Part shown: one piece after another, positions 1 to 9,270 of the stretch
How the letters are laid out: the number at the start of each line of letters is the position of its first letter
How positions within the stretch are numbered: the first letter of the stretch is position 1
Origin: Achromobacter aloeverae
GTDB taxonomy: Bacteria > Pseudomonadota > Gammaproteobacteria > Burkholderiales > Burkholderiaceae_B
DNA: 64,000 nucleotides
Assembly: GCF_004121055.1 (NCBI RefSeq)
Contig: NZ_PYAL01000002.1
Coordinates: forward strand, 1-64,000
Reading direction: 5' to 3'
The notes under the pieces: model-generated
What the model saw: only the letters and a program-made list of their open reading frames with translations
Databases searched by the model: none
Told to the model about the DNA's origin: nothing
Program-made: the position numbers and the translations under genes

Positions 1-103
1 ATAGCGAGTTGGTCCCACTCCTTCCCATCCCGAACAGGACAGTGAAACGACTTTGCGCCGATGATAGTGGACGGACGTCTGTGAAAGTAGGTCATCGTCA
101 GGC
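1..103 (+). rRNA. rrf: 5S ribosomal RNA, 3' part (5' end outside window)
   Basis: The first 103 bases read as a beta-proteobacterial 5S rRNA lacking about its first dozen bases. The conserved internal run CCCGAACAGGACAGTGAAACG is near-canonical, and the 3' end GTCATCGTCAGGC would pair with the missing 5' end. It is the promoter-distal gene of an rRNA operon that lies to the left of the window. A strong terminator follows ten bases later. Confidence 0.95.
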
Positions 104-112
104 TCTTATCCT

Positions 113-144
113 CAAACCCCCGCTGGTCACCCAGCGGGGGTTTG
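113..144 (+). terminator. rRNA operon terminator
   Basis: A perfect 14-bp stem (CAAACCCCCGCTGG paired with CCAGCGGGGGTTTG) with a four-base loop sits just after the 5S gene, followed by TCTTTG. Its position and strength fit termination of the rRNA operon. Confidence 0.85.
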
Positions 145-525
145 TCTTTGGGCGGACGGAATGTGCGCGGGCTGAGGCAGGGATCGCTTGCCCCGCCCCG
201 CGGCCGAAGGCGCAAGCCAGGCGCGCCCCGAAACGAACCCAAGCATGCACGAAAACAAGGCCCGCCCAGGTAATCCAGGCGGGCCTTTGTCCGGCATTCC
301 GCCCATCCATGGATGGATTGCTGTTTTCCACCCGCTCGCGGCGACATCTCCCCGTAAGTTGGACTACCATTACTAATTACCACCGGGCGGCACGTAAGCT
401 GGGACACCAGCACGGCCGAAATTCCCATAAGTGAACCCTCATAAGTGAGAAGGGTAGTAAAGCTAACGTGACCTTCCCGCCGCACCCAAGGCGGAGAGCG
501 CACGACCGACATCACGGATTATTAA
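145..525. other. Intergenic region between 5S rRNA and dctA
   Basis: No convincing gene is seen; the frames that stay open cross the two hairpins. At 257-290 a second hairpin (AAGGCCCGCC with GGCGGGCCTT, followed by TGT) may be a backup terminator. Nearer dctA there are two kinds of direct repeat: CGTAAGTTGG at 353-362 with CGTAAGCTGG at 393-402, and CATAAGTGA at 426-434 and again at 440-448. These could be regulator sites for dctA, but no regulator can be named. Confidence 0.6.
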
Positions 526-1857
526 ATGATTGACGCAGACCACATCGAAGTCCCGAGCAAGCCGCACAAGTGGTACCAGATTCTTTACGTGCAGGTGATC
601 ATCGCCATCGTCATCGGCATCGCGCTGGGGCATTTCAAACCTGACCTGGGCGAGGCCATGCGGCCGCTGGGCGACGGCTTCATCAAGCTGGTGAAACTCA
701 TCATCGCGCCGGTGATCTTCCTGACGGTGGTGACCGGCATCGCCGGCATGAGCGACCTCAAGAAAGTGGGCCGTGTCGCGGGCAAGGCCTTCATCTACTT
801 CCTGACGTTCTCCACCGCCGCGCTTATCGTCGGCATCCTGGTCAGCCATGTGGCGCAGCCGGGCGTGGGCATGCATATCGATCCCGCCACGCTGGACGGC
901 AAGAAGGTGGCCGATTACGTGACCAAGGCGCACGACTCGACCATCACCGGCTTCCTGATGAACATCATCCCCAGCTCGCTGGCCGGTCCCTTCGTCACCG
1001 GCGACATCCTGCAGGTGCTGTTCGTCTCCGTCCTGTTCGGCGTGGCGCTGGCCCTGGTGGGTGAACGCGGCCGTCCCATCTACAACCTGCTGACGTCCTT
1101 GAGCATTCCCGTCTTCAAGATGGTCGCCATCCTGATGCGCGCCGCGCCCATCGGCGCGTTTGGCGCCATGGCGTTCACCATAGGCGCATATGGCATCAAG
1201 TCGGTGGTCAACCTGGCGGCCCTCGTCGGCACCTTCTACGCCACGGCCATCCTGTTCGTGCTGATCGTGCTGGGCGCCGTCGCGCGCTACAACGGTTTCT
1301 CCATTATCAAGCTGGTCCGCTACATCCGCGAAGAACTGCTGCTGGTGCTGGGCACCAGTTCTTCGGAAGCCGCCCTGCCTTCGCTGATGCAGAAGCTGGA
1401 GCGTGCCGGCGCCGCCAAGTCGGTAGTCGGCCTGGTCGTGCCCACGGGTTACTCCTTCAACCTCGATGGCACCAACATCTACATGACCATGGCTGCGATG
1501 TTCATCGCGCAAGCCTGCGATATCCATCTGACCTGGTCGCAACAGATCCTGCTGCTGCTGGTGGCGATGGTCAGCTCCAAGGGCGCGGCGGGCGTGACGG
1601 GCTCGGGCTTCATCACCCTGGCAGCCACCCTGACCGTGATTCCGGACCTGCCGGTCGCCGGCATGGCGCTGATCCTGGGCGTGGACCGTTTCATGTCCGA
1701 ATGCCGCGCCTTGACCAACCTGGTCGGCAACGCTTGCGCCACGGTGGTGGTGGCGCGCTGGGAAGGCCAACTGGACAAGAACGCCCTGGATGCCGCGCTC
1801 AACGGCGATCCCCTGCCGGGACCGACGTCCACGCCGGCTGCCACCGGCTCGCACTAA
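526..1857 (+). CDS. dctA: C4-dicarboxylate/cation symporter, DctA type
   Basis: This 443-residue protein belongs to the dicarboxylate/amino acid:cation symporter family and should import succinate, fumarate or malate with protons or sodium across the inner membrane. It has the repeated hydrophobic segments of the family. It also has the serine-rich re-entrant loop motif ([12 protein letters not shown] near residue 280) and the substrate and cation signature [15 protein letters not shown] near residue 310. The length is close to E. coli DctA (428). The first ATG is used because the N-terminus already matches DctA ([19 protein letters not shown]). The gene stands alone between the rRNA terminator and its own terminator. 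A glutamate or aspartate carrier of the same family is possible but less likely. Confidence 0.9.
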   Translation: MIDADHIEVPSKPHKWYQILYVQVIIAIVIGIALGHFKPDLGEAMRPLGDGFIKLVKLIIAPVIFLTVVTGIAGMSDLKKVGRVAGKAFIYFLTFSTAALIVGILVSHVAQPGVGMHIDPATLDGKKVADYVTKAHDSTITGFLMNIIPSSLAGPFVTGDILQVLFVSVLFGVALALVGERGRPIYNLLTSLSIPVFKMVAILMRAAPIGAFGAMAFTIGAYGIKSVVNLAALVGTFYATAILFVLIVLGAVARYNGFSIIKLVRYIREELLLVLGTSSSEAALPSLMQKLERAGAAKSVVGLVVPTGYSFNLDGTNIYMTMAAMFIAQACDIHLTWSQQILLLLVAMVSSKGAAGVTGSGFITLAATLTVIPDLPVAGMALILGVDRFMSECRALTNLVGNACATVVVARWEGQLDKNALDAALNGDPLPGPTSTPAATGSH

Positions 1858-1902
1858 CCCCTGGCTCCCGCGCCGGCCGACCGCCGTCCCGCCGGCCCAC
1901 CC

Positions 1903-1934
1903 AAAGGCCACGCCGTCCGCGGCGTGGCCTTTTT
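1903..1934 (+). terminator. Terminator after dctA
   Basis: The hairpin AAAGGCCACGCC / GGCGTGGCCTTTTT lies 45 bases after the dctA stop codon and ends in a T run, as expected of a rho-independent terminator. Confidence 0.8.
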
Positions 1935-2037
1935 GCCGCCCGCGGCCGCTCCCAGGCAAGAGAGTGTTAATAAGCTGGAACGATTGTGGAGCATAGGTAA
2001 CTGATCGCCGTCACTCTTTACCGAGCGGAGATCAGGA

Positions 2038-4557
2038 ATGACAGTGCCTCCTTTATCCGGCCACGGCGTCGTGTGGAACATCGCCCCCGACGACACGCTG
2101 CCGCCCCCCATCTTGTGCGGCGACCCGGTATTGACGCCATGGTTGCTCGGCTCCCTGCCGCCGGCACAGTACGAACGCCTGCACGCGACGTTGAAATGCG
2201 TCTCCGCGGATCCCAATGGGCGGACCCTGCTACGGGCCTACGCGATCTGGGCGGAAGTGCACGGAACGACGCCGGATATCGTCTGGCGCGAAAGCAGCGG
2301 TCCGGCCATCCGGCAAGGCATCTCGATCGGCGCGCAAGGAGGCGTGGGCTGGCTGGTGGACCTGGACTACCTGGCGGACGCGGCGCTTCCGCAAATGCTC
2401 AAGACCTTGGGCGATTTGTACGTGGACCTGACGCAGGTGCGTCGCCGCGATCCTTTTGCCTCCCTCGCGCCGGACCACGTCTTGCGCGCCGTGGACCCAG
2501 CGCTCGAACAGGCTTGGAATCAGTGGCTGGTCAGTGTCCCGGAGGGGGCACGGCGGGATGCCCGGGCGCGCGCCATCGTGCAGATGCGCGCCAGTCTCTT
2601 TGAAATGCGTTGTCATGGCGGTTTGGATCTTGAGCAGTTTCGGCACCTGCTGACCGTGTTGAGCGCGGCAAGGTCGCGCACCTTGCCGATCCCGGCCTCG
2701 CTGGATCTCAGCAACCTGGGCCTGGACAGCGTTCCGCCCATTCCTCCGTCGATCGATGCACTGAATTTGTCCGGAAATAGCATCAGCGACTGGGGCAACA
2801 TGCCCGCCTCGTTGCGAATGCTGGAGCTGCGCCGCCAGCGCGGGACCTGGCCCGAGATGCTCATGTTGCCGCCGGGCTTGACCGATCTTGATCTTTCGCA
2901 GAGCGACCTGCGGCAGGCTTCGTCCGGCTTCCTGGACAACTTGCAGGCCTTGGGCCGGCTCAAGACGCTATTGCTCGCCGACACGGATATAGCGTCCTTG
3001 CCGCAACTGGGAAACAGCATTCGGTCGCTCGATATCTCCGGCAATCGGTTTTCCGCCATTCCCGCGAATCTGCCGACGGGCGTCGTGTTCCTGTATGCCG
3101 CACGCAATCCCCTGGAGTCCTTGCCGGCAAGAAGGGAGGACCTGCCCGCCAGCTTGCGGGGGCTGTACGTACGGTCGATCTCGACCCAGTTTCTTGAGGT
3201 TCCCGAGGCCTTGCTGCGCGACCGCGATTTGTCGATAGACATGGGGCCTAGGCGCGAGCGGGCGACCGGACAGACGGAAATCCTGCTGCGCGCCCAGCTG
3301 CGGTCCTTGCTGATGCGCCCGGACGGCGCCTCTGACGTGCAACGCTGCAAGGACGCCGCGGCGCGATGGGATGGAATATGCCGCGACCTTTTCACGGTGT
3401 CTCACCAGGCAGGGCATAACCCTGGCCTCCATCAGGCCGGCGGCCCAGGTCACTCCCATGCCGGCGAAGCGACGGCGTTCTATTCCTTCCTGCAACGCCT
3501 GGAACAGGTCCCCGCCTACCGGAAGCATGAGGATTTCCGCCGTAACGTACGCGACTGGCTGGTGGACCTTGCGTCTCGCAAAGGCTTGCGGGAAACCACG
3601 CTGGGCGCATGCCTGGAGGCCAACGAGACATGCTCCGACAGGCTGCTGCTGGCCTATAACCGTCTGATGATGCACCGACTGGGCAGCGATATCGAGGAGG
3701 GACTCCTGGATGAGGACATCCCCCGCGTGATCGATATTGCCCGGCAGGCCTACACCCTGGAAGTATTGACCGATATCGCCGAGCAGATCGTATCCGAGTT
3801 CAGGCGCAATTCCGTTGAACGCTTCATCCAGGCGGCGGGCCGCTCACGCGCCTCCAGCCACCTGGGCGACGATGCCATCGACGGGTTCGATTACGTCGCG
3901 GAGGGCGGCCGCCTCGATGCCGATTTCGTCGGCGCGCCCGAGGCGTTGGGCCAGTTCAGCGAGCTCGAACTCCGGATAAACCGGGACTCCCAGCAGGACT
4001 TCGTCCTGGACGAGGTGGAAATCCATCTGGCGATCCTGTGCCTGGTATGCGCCCCGGACGCACTGGACCTGTGGGCGATCGCGCCCGAGCGCATGGCGCT
4101 CGAGTCCTCCCAGATAGACGGGCCGTCCGTCAAGGTCATGGCCATGGCCGAGGTGCGGCGGCGCGGCGAGCAGGAATTCCTGTCTTTCCTGGCGCTGGAC
4201 TATTCCCCGTGGACCGGGCTGCTCAAGCGCAAGGCGGCGCAGGCGTATGACGAGGCCGACGCGCGGCGGCATGCAGCGCTGGAAACGGACTACGAGGCGG
4301 GCCTCGATGCCGCGATGCAAGCCCTGGCGCTGGAGGCGGGCGAGGGCGCGGTGCGCGACGACGCCCGCAAGGATGCAGGGCCGGCCGTGGCGCGTCGCCT
4401 GCAACTGGAAGCCTTGCTGCCGGTGACCCTGGCGGTGTTGGAGGGGGCGGCGGCGGGGACGCCGATCAGGCTGCCGTTCGGCGCGGGGAGGAGCAAGGAC
4501 GCATCGGCAGCCCCACCCCCGTCCACGGCCTCGGCGGCCGGCTGGCAACGAGTCTAG
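2038..4557 (+). CDS. LRR protein with C-terminal NEL-like E3 ubiquitin ligase domain (putative type III effector)
   Basis: This 839-residue protein has three parts. Residues 1 to about 220 resemble nothing I recognise. Residues about 222-378 are IpaH/SspH-type leucine-rich repeats, with units such as LDLSNLGLDSVPPIPPSIDA and LNLSGNSI, each with a PxxLxxLxLxxN pattern. From residue about 479 the protein looks like the NEL (novel E3 ligase) domain: TAFYSFLQRLEQVPAYRKHE, then a WL segment, then EANETCSDR, in which Cys532 and Asp534 match the family's catalytic C-x-D signature. In Salmonella SspH/SlrP, Shigella IpaH and rhizobial NopM the LRRs bind host proteins and the Cys carries ubiquitin. There is no signal peptide, which fits type III export. 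GGAG at 2027-2030 is a good ribosome site. Neither a chaperone nor a secretion gene is nearby. The domain call is by eye, and ligase activity is inferred. Confidence 0.8.
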   Translation: MTVPPLSGHGVVWNIAPDDTLPPPILCGDPVLTPWLLGSLPPAQYERLHATLKCVSADPNGRTLLRAYAIWAEVHGTTPDIVWRESSGPAIRQGISIGAQGGVGWLVDLDYLADAALPQMLKTLGDLYVDLTQVRRRDPFASLAPDHVLRAVDPALEQAWNQWLVSVPEGARRDARARAIVQMRASLFEMRCHGGLDLEQFRHLLTVLSAARSRTLPIPASLDLSNLGLDSVPPIPPSIDALNLSGNSISDWGNMPASLRMLELRRQRGTWPEMLMLPPGLTDLDLSQSDLRQASSGFLDNLQALGRLKTLLLADTDIASLPQLGNSIRSLDISGNRFSAIPANLPTGVVFLYAARNPLESLPARREDLPASLRGLYVRSISTQFLEVPEALLRDRDLSIDMGPRRERATGQTEILLRAQLRSLLMRPDGASDVQRCKDAAARWDGICRDLFTVSHQAGHNPGLHQAGGPGHSHAGEATAFYSFLQRLEQVPAYRKHEDFRRNVRDWLVDLASRKGLRETTLGACLEANETCSDRLLLAYNRLMMHRLGSDIEEGLLDEDIPRVIDIARQAYTLEVLTDIAEQIVSEFRRNSVERFIQAAGRSRASSHLGDDAIDGFDYVAEGGRLDADFVGAPEALGQFSELELRINRDSQQDFVLDEVEIHLAILCLVCAPDALDLWAIAPERMALESSQIDGPSVKVMAMAEVRRRGEQEFLSFLALDYSPWTGLLKRKAAQAYDEADARRHAALETDYEAGLDAAMQALALEAGEGAVRDDARKDAGPAVARRLQLEALLPVTLAVLEGAAAGTPIRLPFGAGRSKDASAAPPPSTASAAGWQRV

Positions 4558-4582
4558 GAGATATCAGCGCGGCAGGAAGATA

Positions 4583-5239
4583 TCAGGGCAGCAGGACGCC
4601 CGCGCGGCCCAGCAGCTCGGCCGTCTCGAAGACCGGCAAGCCCATCACCCCGGTATAGCTTCCCGCGATGTGCGCGACGAAGATTCCCGCCAGGCCCTGG
4701 ATGCCATAGGCGCCGGCCTTGCCGAAGGGTTCGCCGCTATCGCAATAGCGCTCGATGTCGCGCCGGTCGAGCGGACGCAGACGAACGTCGGTCACGGAAA
4801 CGGCCTCGTGCAGCATGCCGCCGGCGGCCACCACCACGGCGGTATGCACCTGGTGCGCGCGGCCGGACAGGCGTTGCAGGATCGCGATGGCGTCTTCGCG
4901 GTCGGCGGGCTTGCCCAGCACGTCGCCGTCCAGGATGACCGTGGTGTCCGCGGCCAGCAGCGGCAGGGGCGCCAGCGCCTGGTCGCGCAGGTAGCGGACG
5001 CCGCGCTCCGCCTTTTCCCGCGCCGTACGGCGCACGTAGACTTCCGCCGCTTCGCCGGCATGGCGCGGTTCGTCCTCTCCGGGCGGCGCCGGCACGGCGA
5101 GCACCTGGTGGGCGACGCCGATCTGGGCCAGCAGTTCGCGCCGGCGCGGGCTCGCGGAAGCAAGGTAAATGCGGGGCGCGTCCTGCGCGGGGTCGGAGAG
5201 AACAGTCGTCACGGTAACGTCACGGTAAGTGCAGGCCAT
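4583..5239 (-). CDS. maf: Maf-family nucleotide pyrophosphatase (YhdE-like)
   Basis: This 218-residue protein should hydrolyse non-canonical or pyrimidine nucleoside triphosphates (dTTP/UTP and modified forms) to monophosphates in the cytoplasm. The N-terminal Maf signature LASASPRRRELL begins at about residue 26, followed by AADTTVILDGDVLGKP near 95 and the C-terminal EPFGKAGAYGIQG, which favours the YhdE subgroup. The extra N-terminal residues before IYLASASP suggest the true start could be a little downstream. It is the last gene of a minus-strand run and sits 24 bases after rlmH. In many relatives the next gene would be rng, but here a convergent LRR gene follows. Confidence 0.9.
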   Translation of the reverse strand: MACTYRDVTVTTVLSDPAQDAPRIYLASASPRRRELLAQIGVAHQVLAVPAPPGEDEPRHAGEAAEVYVRRTAREKAERGVRYLRDQALAPLPLLAADTTVILDGDVLGKPADREDAIAILQRLSGRAHQVHTAVVVAAGGMLHEAVSVTDVRLRPLDRRDIERYCDSGEPFGKAGAYGIQGLAGIFVAHIAGSYTGVMGLPVFETAELLGRAGVLLP

Positions 5240-5263
5240 CCGGGCCGGCGGCGGCGCGGCCCA

Positions 5264-5734
5264 TCAGGCCCGATGATAGGGATGATTGGTGAGGATGGCC
5301 CAGGCCCGGTACAACTGCTCGGCCAATACCACCCGCACCATGGGATGGGGCAGGGTCAATGACGACAACCGGATCTGCGAGGCGCACGATGCCTTCAGCG
5401 CCGCGTCCAGTCCGTCGGGCCCGCCGACCAGGAACGCGACGTCGCGGCCCCCGGCCCGCCACTGCTCCAGGGTCTGCGACAGCGCCATGGTCGTCAGGTC
5501 GCGGCCGCGCTCGTCCAGGGCGATGCGCAGGGCTTGCGGCGGCAAGGCCGCGTCGATGCGGCGCGCTTCGGCCGCCATCATCTGGACCGGCGTCTTGCCG
5601 CTGGTACGGGGTTCCGGCTTGATTTCGCGTAATTCCAGCGCGCAATCGGGCGGCATGCGTCGCGCATAGTCGTCCCAGGCCGTTTCGACCCAGGCCGGCA
5701 TGCGGTTGCCGACGGCGGCGATGATCAGTTTCAC
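5264..5734 (-). CDS. rlmH: 23S rRNA (pseudouridine-1915-N3) methyltransferase RlmH
   Basis: The 156-residue product is a SPOUT methyltransferase that methylates N3 of pseudouridine 1915 in 23S rRNA on 70S ribosomes. It starts [16 protein letters not shown], carries the knot motif FLVGGPDGL near residue 103 and ends with the family's [20 protein letters not shown] and HPYHR segment. The length matches E. coli YbeA (155). It lies between rsfS and maf, the usual ribosome-assembly neighbourhood. Confidence 0.97.
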   Translation of the reverse strand: MKLIIAAVGNRMPAWVETAWDDYARRMPPDCALELREIKPEPRTSGKTPVQMMAAEARRIDAALPPQALRIALDERGRDLTTMALSQTLEQWRAGGRDVAFLVGGPDGLDAALKASCASQIRLSSLTLPHPMVRVVLAEQLYRAWAILTNHPYHRA

Positions 5735-5786
5735 GGCGTGCGGGCGTCAGTGGCGTGCCTGGAAAGCAGGCGGGTTCGGACGGCGG

Positions 5787-6212
5787 TCAGAGTTCGTCGC
5801 CGTCGTCGTAGGTCGAGCCGCTCATCGTGCCGGTCATGCTGCCCGAGAGGGCCGGCGAGGTCGATTGCGGCAGCAGCTTGACCCGCACCGGCTTGCCGCC
5901 CCAGATTTCCTCCAGGTTGTAGTACTGCCGGATCGCGGGTTGCATGATATGCACGACGATGTCGCCCAGGTCCACGACCACCCATTCACCGGTGTCCTCG
6001 CCCTCGATCGTCGGCTTCAGCTTGAGGAAGTCGCGGGCGCGTTCGCTGACGCTGGCCGCCAGGGCGCGCGTCTGCCGGTTGGACGTCGCGCTGGCGATGA
6101 TGACGCGATCGAACAGGCTGGTCAGGTGGGTGGTGTTGAAGACCTTGATGTCTTGTGCCTTGACGTCCTCGAGGGCGTCAATAACGGCGCGTTGCAATTT
6201 TTGTATGTCCAT
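5787..6212 (-). CDS. rsfS: Ribosomal silencing factor RsfS
   Basis: This 141-residue protein of the Iojap/YbeB/RsfS family binds ribosomal protein uL14 and blocks subunit joining during starvation. The start at MDIQKLQRAVIDALEDVKAQ is chosen because the family begins there; the frame stays open upstream but that stretch overlaps nadD. The family core GEWVVVDLGDIVVHIMQP is present at about residues 85-102, followed by YYNLEEIWGGKP. The C-terminal tail (LLPQST to the end) is longer than in E. coli and looks disordered. It sits between nadD and rlmH. Confidence 0.95.
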   Translation of the reverse strand: MDIQKLQRAVIDALEDVKAQDIKVFNTTHLTSLFDRVIIASATSNRQTRALAASVSERARDFLKLKPTIEGEDTGEWVVVDLGDIVVHIMQPAIRQYYNLEEIWGGKPVRVKLLPQSTSPALSGSMTGTMSGSTYDDGDEL

Positions 6213-6283
6213 AGTCGCAAATATAACCTCCGGCGAACGGCGCGCCGGTTGTTGTGCAGCCGGATGCACAAATGCCGGCAGGC

Positions 6284-6880
6284 TCAATCGTGATAGAGAT
6301 GATGGGTGCGGATGTAATCGACCACCGCCGCGGGCAGCAGCTCGTCGACCGGCAGATCTTGCGCCAGTCTGCGCCGGATTTCCGACGCCGACACCGGCAT
6401 GTCGGAAAAAGGCAACTGTTGCAATTGACGGTTCAGGCGGCCCAGGGCGCCGGCGAGGGCTGGCGGCGGGGTCAGCGAGCTGCCGGGACGGGTGGCCACG
6501 GCCAGGTCCACCAGGGCGACGATGTCTTCCCAGGCGTGCCAGGTGCAGAAATTGGCCAGTTGGTCGGCGCCCAGCAGCCATACATAGGAGGCGTCCGGGG
6601 GCAGGGCGCGCAGGGTGTCCACGGTATAGGTGGGGCCTTCGCGGTCGACTTCCATGGTGTTCAGGGCGATGCCGGGCGCGTCCGCGATGGCCAGGCGGAT
6701 CATGTCGCAGCGCTGCCGCGGGCTGGCTTGCAGGGGCGCGCGCTGCCACGGCTGGCCGGCGGGCAGCAATTGCACCTGGTCCAGCCCCAGGCCGTCGAGC
6801 GCGCTGCGGGCCAGCGCCAGGTGCGCCAGGTGCACCGGGTCGAAGCTGCCGCCGAGCAGGCCTATCTTCTTCAAAGCCAC
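6284..6880 (-). CDS. nadD: Nicotinate-nucleotide adenylyltransferase NadD
   Basis: NadD makes nicotinate adenine dinucleotide from nicotinate mononucleotide and ATP in NAD synthesis. The nucleotidyltransferase motif [12 protein letters not shown] is near the N-terminus and the second motif [12 protein letters not shown] lies near the end. I place the start at a GTG (6878-6880) giving [15 protein letters not shown], about 198 residues, which is close to family length and overlaps the end of hemF by ten bases. The first in-frame ATG (6950-6952) would overlap hemF by 82 bases and add a stretch with no homology. The overlap suggests translational coupling to hemF. Confidence 0.92.
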   Translation of the reverse strand: MALKKIGLLGGSFDPVHLAHLALARSALDGLGLDQVQLLPAGQPWQRAPLQASPRQRCDMIRLAIADAPGIALNTMEVDREGPTYTVDTLRALPPDASYVWLLGADQLANFCTWHAWEDIVALVDLAVATRPGSSLTPPPALAGALGRLNRQLQQLPFSDMPVSASEIRRRLAQDLPVDELLPAAVVDYIRTHHLYHD

Positions 6881-7818
6881 TCCCGCGGCTTCAGGTAGCC
6901 GGCCAATACCGCTTCCGGCGTGCCGCTTTCCGGGGCCCAGTCGTAGCGCCACTGGGCCAGCGGCGGCATGGACAGCAGGATGGATTCGGTGCGGCCGCCC
7001 GATTGCAGGCCGAACAGCGTGCCACGGTCATAGACCAGGTTGAATTCGACGTAGCGGCCGCGCCGGTAGGCCTGGAAATCGCGTTCGCGTTCGCCATAGG
7101 CCTGGTCCCGGCGCAGGGCCACGATGGGCATGTAGGCGGGCAGGAAGGCGTCGCCGACATCCCGCACCAGGGCGAAGGCCGCGTCGAAGCCGCCTTCGTC
7201 CAGGTCGTCGAAGAAAATACCGCCCACGCCGCGCGTTTCGTTGCGGTGCTTGAGGAAGAAATACTCGTCGCACCACTTCTTGTAGCGGGCGTAGTAGTCC
7301 GCCCCGTGCGGCGCCAGCGCGTCGCGGCAGGTCCGGTGGAAATGCCGGGCATCCTCTTCGTAGGGGTAGTAGGGCGTCAGGTCCATGCCGCCGCCGAACC
7401 AGAACACATCGGACTCGCCGCTATGGCGGGCCGGCGCCACGAACAGGCGCACGTTCATGTGGACCGTCGGGATATAGGGATTGCGCGGATGCAGCACCAG
7501 CGACACGCCCATGGCCTGCCACGGGCGTCCCGCCAGCTCGGGGCGGCGGGCGCTGGCCGTCGGCGGCAGCGCGGCGCCATGCACGTGGCTGAACAGCACG
7601 CCCGCGCGCTCCAGCAGCTGGCCGCCTTCCAGCAGGCGCGAGCGCCCGCCGCCGCCTTCCGGACGTTGCCAGGGATCGCTGCGAAAGGCGGCGCCCTCGG
7701 CCTGCTCCAGCGCCGCGACGATGCGGTCCTGCAGGCCGGTGAAATAGTCGCGCGCCGCGTCTATCGGCAATTCGTCCGGCAGGGCGGATGGGACGGAGGG
7801 GAGGGTGCCCGCATTCAT
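6871..7818 (-). CDS. hemF: Oxygen-dependent coproporphyrinogen III oxidase HemF
   Basis: HemF oxidatively decarboxylates coproporphyrinogen III to protoporphyrinogen IX in heme synthesis, using oxygen. The family signatures [20 protein letters not shown] and [19 protein letters not shown] are present, as is the C-terminal [15 protein letters not shown]. The ATG at 7816-7818 gives 315 residues, near the usual 300. The frame is open further upstream but that stretch lies inside the end of purD. It lies between purD (29 bases upstream) and nadD. Confidence 0.96.
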   Translation of the reverse strand: MNAGTLPSVPSALPDELPIDAARDYFTGLQDRIVAALEQAEGAAFRSDPWQRPEGGGGRSRLLEGGQLLERAGVLFSHVHGAALPPTASARRPELAGRPWQAMGVSLVLHPRNPYIPTVHMNVRLFVAPARHSGESDVFWFGGGMDLTPYYPYEEDARHFHRTCRDALAPHGADYYARYKKWCDEYFFLKHRNETRGVGGIFFDDLDEGGFDAAFALVRDVGDAFLPAYMPIVALRRDQAYGERERDFQAYRRGRYVEFNLVYDRGTLFGLQSGGRTESILLSMPPLAQWRYDWAPESGTPEAVLAGYLKPREWL

Positions 7819-7846
7819 GGCCGTACCCGCGATGAGCCGCCGCGGC

Positions 7847-9157
7847 TCACGACCCCGCCTTCGGCTTGGCCGGGGCGGGGGTGCGCTTGAGCGCGCGCCA
7901 GCCGATGTCGCCACGGTACTGGCGGCCGTCGAACACGACGCGGTCCACGGTTTCATAGACCCGCTCGCGCGCCATGCGCACCGAGTCGCCCAGCGCCGTG
8001 ACGCATAGCACGCGGCCGCCCGAGGTCTTGATGGCGTCGCCGTCGCGCTTGGTGGCGGCGTGGAAGACCATGCAGTCGGCGGCGTCTTCGGGCAGGCCGG
8101 AGATCGCGTCGCCGGTGCGCGGCGTGCCAGGATAGTTGTGCGCGGCCAACACCACGCCCAGGGCGGTGCGCCGGTCCCACACGATGTCGGCCTGGTCCAG
8201 GGTGCCGGCCACGGCGTGCTCGAAAACGTCCAGCATGTCGCTTTTCACGCGCATCATGATGGGTTGGGTTTCGGGGTCGCCCATGCGGCAGTTGAATTCC
8301 AGCACCTTGATCGCGCGGTCGGGATCGTCGCCCGGCGCGATCATGAGGCCGGCATAGAGGAAGCCTGTGTAGGGGATGCCGTCGCGCTGCATGCCCTGCA
8401 CGGTGGGCAGGATGACTTCGCGCATGATGCGGTGATGCATTTCCGGGGTGACCACCGGAGCGGGCGAGTACGCGCCCATGCCGCCCGTGTTGGGGCCTTC
8501 GTCGCCGTCGCGCAGGCGCTTGTGGTCCTGGCTGGTGGCCAGCGCCAGCACGTGGCGTCCGTCGACCATGACGATGAAGCTGGCTTCCTCGCCCAGCAGG
8601 CATTCCTCGATGACCACGCGGGCGCCGGCGGCGCCCAGCGATCCGTCGCCCAGCATGGCGTCGACGGCGGCGTGGGCTTCTTCCAGCGTGGCGGCGACCA
8701 CCACGCCCTTGCCGGCGGCCAGGCCGTCGGCCTTGATCACGATGGGCGCGCCTTCACGGTCGATGTAGGCGTGGGCGGCCGCCGGGTCGGTGAAGGTCTC
8801 GTAGCGGGCCGTGGGGATGTTGTGCCGCACCATGAAGGCCTTGGCGTAATCCTTGGAGCTTTCCAGCTGGGCGGCGGCCTTGGTGGGGCCGAAGATCTTC
8901 AGGCCGCGGGCGCGGAAGGTGTCGACCACGCCGGCCGCCAGCGGCGCTTCGGGGCCGACCACGGTCAGGGCGATGCCTTCGCGCTGGACGAAATCGGCCA
9001 GGTCGTCGGCGCTGGTCAGGGCGACGTTTTCAAGGCTGCCGCCTTGCGTGCCGCCGTTGCCGGGCGCGACATAGACCTTGTGCACGCGCGGCGATTGCGC
9101 GAGGCGCCAGGCGAGGGCATGTTCACGGCCGCCCGAGCCGATTACCAGGAGTTTCAT
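7847..9157 (-). CDS. purD: Phosphoribosylamine-glycine ligase PurD
   Basis: PurD (436 residues) makes glycinamide ribonucleotide, the second step of purine synthesis. It starts [20 protein letters not shown] and contains the ATP-grasp core with [20 protein letters not shown], the classic GARS signature, at about residues 285-305. The start is fixed by the family N-terminus; a longer open frame upstream lies inside and just after yebC. It follows yebC by 113 bases, and that gap holds a GC-rich inverted repeat (CCGCCGGCC...GGCCGGCGG, 9228-9250). Confidence 0.97.
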   Translation of the reverse strand: MKLLVIGSGGREHALAWRLAQSPRVHKVYVAPGNGGTQGGSLENVALTSADDLADFVQREGIALTVVGPEAPLAAGVVDTFRARGLKIFGPTKAAAQLESSKDYAKAFMVRHNIPTARYETFTDPAAAHAYIDREGAPIVIKADGLAAGKGVVVAATLEEAHAAVDAMLGDGSLGAAGARVVIEECLLGEEASFIVMVDGRHVLALATSQDHKRLRDGDEGPNTGGMGAYSPAPVVTPEMHHRIMREVILPTVQGMQRDGIPYTGFLYAGLMIAPGDDPDRAIKVLEFNCRMGDPETQPIMMRVKSDMLDVFEHAVAGTLDQADIVWDRRTALGVVLAAHNYPGTPRTGDAISGLPEDAADCMVFHAATKRDGDAIKTSGGRVLCVTALGDSVRMARERVYETVDRVVFDGRQYRGDIGWRALKRTPAPAKPKAGS

Positions 9158-9270
9158 GATGGAGGGTTCTGCGTCTGGAGGATTCTGGGTGCGGGCCCCG
9201 CGCCGCCTGGCGCGGGAGACCCGACGCCCGCCGGCCAGGTGGCCGGCGGGCCGGTACGGATGGAATGGCG

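Noticed and set aside
1977-1981. GGAAC upstream of the NEL-like gene as an ECF or HrpL-type promoter box
   Set aside because: No matching minus 10 box (such as CCAC) is found at the expected 16-base spacing, and GG/GC spacing for sigma-54 also fails.
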